From positions 239,198-303,197 of the forward strand of contig WTPW01000419.1 of assembly GCA_009809945.1 (NCBI GenBank): a DNA stretch of 64,000 nucleotides, given 5' to 3'. A model generated the notes under the pieces. It ran no database searches, was not told the origin of the DNA, and saw nothing but the letters and a program-made list of their open reading frames with translations. Position numbers and translations under genes: made by a program. The stretch's first letter is position 1, and every line of letters starts with the position of its first letter. The DNA comes from Gigaspora margarita. Taxonomy: Eukaryota; Glomeromycota; Glomeromycetes; Diversisporales; Gigasporaceae. This document shows positions 61,869 through 64,000 of the stretch, piece after piece.

Positions 61869-63606
61869 AGCTTTTTTTTTTTATGTATATTTTGAATATT
61901 AAATTAAGTCTAAGGTTTAATTTTTTTTTAAAACTTGAAATTAATTTTCGTAAGAATAATAAACATTCTAGTCTTTTGAATGGCTTTTCTTTTTGCTTTG
62001 AAAAAATACATACGCATACAACGGATGATAGCTGCATATTTACAAATATTTATTATAATATTTTTGCATAGTTAGTATTTTCTTTTATTTGTGGCAAATT
62101 CTAACTTTCTACGCAGACAGAATAAATTCGCTCGTTTATTTCATTTTTGCTACTACGTATAAGGCATTAATAAATCTTGGATGTATCCAGAATAAAGTTT
62201 TTACGCTTAACTATATATCGATATTGCTAAAAGCATTTACTTTAGTAAACTTAGCAACTCTTGAAATTATTGTGTATTAAATTTTTAAGCCCATAAACAT
62301 AGCCACACTTTATATTTTGATGTAATTATGTAAATACGTATCAATCGATATATAGAATTTGAAATCGCACAAATTCAATTCAATTCAATATATAATATTG
62401 ATGCTGATATTAAAATTAGGTTTCTCAGACAACTCATTCGTCGGGGTAAATTTTTAATTAGTCGGAGATTGAATAAAAAATCGATCGAGATTATCATTTA
62501 GATCAAAAAAAAACCGGAGCTGCGACCACCTCATAAAGTTGTGCTGATTGGCTAAAATTTAACATTGGTTGAGTAATCAAAGAGGTTGCTCAAACTCAAT
62601 TATTCTTTCATTTTATTGTTATTATTTTTTTCATAACATGGATCTTCAACAAGAATGTCGCTGCTACTAAAAAATTATTATGCTACGTTTCATGCAAAAA
62701 CCCAATACAAATAAACTACGTTCAGAGTTTAATACTACCTTTTATATTACTATGTATATAATTATTCCATCGATTTTTTCTTCACCTAATACTAAAATAA
62801 AAATTATTTTTCTATATGTCATATGTATTAATATGGTGTTGCTGTAAAGATTGTGTGACCAATAATGGTCACTGTTGCGATGATAGTTATGATGAAACTG
62901 TTAAAAGGACGGTTGGCTGGAGGTAAACTCAATGGATCGGGGACAAATTTTTAATAATCGGAAATTGAATAAATTAACCAAATGAGCTGCCATTTCGATG
63001 ATCAGATCAGCAAGCTACAAACCATGTATCGGAGAGCTGTACTGGTGAAACAAGAAATCAATCGGAGGACCAGAGGGTTTAAATAGGCAACCTCCTAGCT
63101 AGGTTGCAGGTATGGCAGCGTAGGCCAAACACTTAATGATGTGATTATTATGATCTATTTCTTTAAAAATTTACCATTGACAAAGGTCGCTCAAGCATTA
63201 CTTTATATTTAAACATAATAATAAATAATAAATGTAAATTCTCACCAAGTTTCTACCGATCCAAAAAATAAACATTTTATTGTTAATGCTCGAAGCTTTA
63301 AAACAAGTAATCGATACCATGATACAAACATAATAAATACAACACATCTTTTAAAATAATAATAATGATAATAACATAAAAAAAATATTATTTCTTTTTG
63401 CTGTAAAGCAACTTTCGCTAATGATTCTATAAATTGATTCTATTGCTGTTGCAACGAAAGATTTAAATTGTATAATCATTAAAAGGAGAAGCCAATGCAA
63501 CTAAAATTGAAGCTTCGGTAGTAAGTTGAATAGAATTTTTTTTTTATTAGATTTTTTAGTTGTTTTGTGTGGCATAGTGAAGATCACCGAACAAAAGAAA
63601 AAGAGT
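61869..63606. other. Upstream flank of the channel gene and intergenic sequence
   Basis: No gene seen. Two related patches near 62440-62590 and 62930-63190 share GGGG(T/A)(A/C)AAATTTTTAAT(T/A)A followed by CGGA(G/A)ATTGAATAAA, so they are copies of a dispersed repeat. The channel promoter should lie just above 61868, but no motif is assignable. Confidence 0.4.
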
Positions 63607-64000
63607 ATGCTCAAACATTTAATCCTATTAATATCTCATTGATGTTGATGCTTGAGCATCATCATGATCATTATTAAATCAATTGATTGAGGTGCTTTAG
63701 AACACCCTTGGTCAAAATTTTGGATGCCAAAGTTTTGGCAATTGATTGAAATATGAAAAGAGATTAATCGCAATCTTTATTCAATTGATGTGGCGTTTGA
63801 TCGTTATTTCTATCACTAGCAAATTCCATTGATGGAGGTGCTTGAGAACACCCTCAGTGGATCAGATGCAAAAATCTAATTAGTCAGAAGTCGAATAAGG
63901 TCGTTCTCAAGCATCTCAATCAATTGATTCAATAATGATCGTGATGACGCTCAAGCATCACAATCAATGATGATATTAATAGAATCAAATGCTTGAGCAT
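63607..64000. repeat. Foldback repeat cut by the window edge
   Basis: The left arm (about 63607-63690) includes ATGCTCAAACATTTAATCC and ATGCTTGAGCATCATCATGA. The right arm (about 63905-64000) is its imperfect complement and runs to the last base. Internal TCAATTGATTGAGGTGCTT strings repeat inverted. It may continue beyond the window. Confidence 0.7.

Overview
The window is AT-rich nuclear DNA from a eukaryote with short spliceosomal introns. The gene families (HxDxxxxN/DFG kinases of the type expanded in arbuscular mycorrhizal fungi, beta-propeller/TRP-like channels, a BED-finger hAT element, a Helitron, many MITEs) suggest a Rhizophagus-like Glomeromycotina genome. That assignment is inference; no rRNA or other marker is present.

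The outstanding feature is a minus-strand gene running from about 27.7 kb down to about 3.0 kb. It starts with four ordinary exons encoding a protein kinase domain (27713-26593). Downstream are roughly 155 sites, one every 70-110 bp, where a 3' splice acceptor (YAG) is followed by exactly three nucleotides and then a 5' splice donor (GTAAGT or GTGAGT). About nine further sites have 6, 6, 6, 6, 6, 6, 9, 12 or 15 nt between the splice sites. Joined in the phase dictated by the kinase exon (phase 2), these give about 180 codons with no stop, whereas phases 0 and 1 give about six and ten stops. The kinase-proximal part reads as an E/R/K/A/L-rich coiled-coil-like tail, the distal part as mixed protein. 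I read this as a gene tail built from single-codon exons, about 90 bp of genome per amino acid. It was decoded by eye and has not been tested against RNA.

The array has two ages. From 3.1 to 12.4 kb the introns no longer resemble each other, yet the splice sites and 3-nt spacing persist. From 12.5 to 19.2 kb, plus a stub at 26.2-26.5 kb, the units are near-identical and recently amplified. A 6,982-bp Helitron (19201-26182) sits in one intron with a textbook A/T target and separates the stub from the rest. Two MITE-like insertions enlarge other introns.

Right of the kinase (28-52 kb) the sequence is mostly transposon debris: a kinase relic, an element with opposing minisatellite arms, nested hAT elements (one with a near-complete BED/hAT transposase), four copies of a TA-flanked MITE, and a decayed multi-exon DDE-like gene with a zinc-ribbon-like C-terminus. 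From 53 to 57 kb there is one orphan exon and a degenerate MACPF-like relic carrying a TTAA-flanked MITE. From 61.9 to 57.8 kb lies an apparently intact seven-exon ion-channel gene (about 1,171 aa). The right end is non-coding, with a foldback repeat cut by the window edge.
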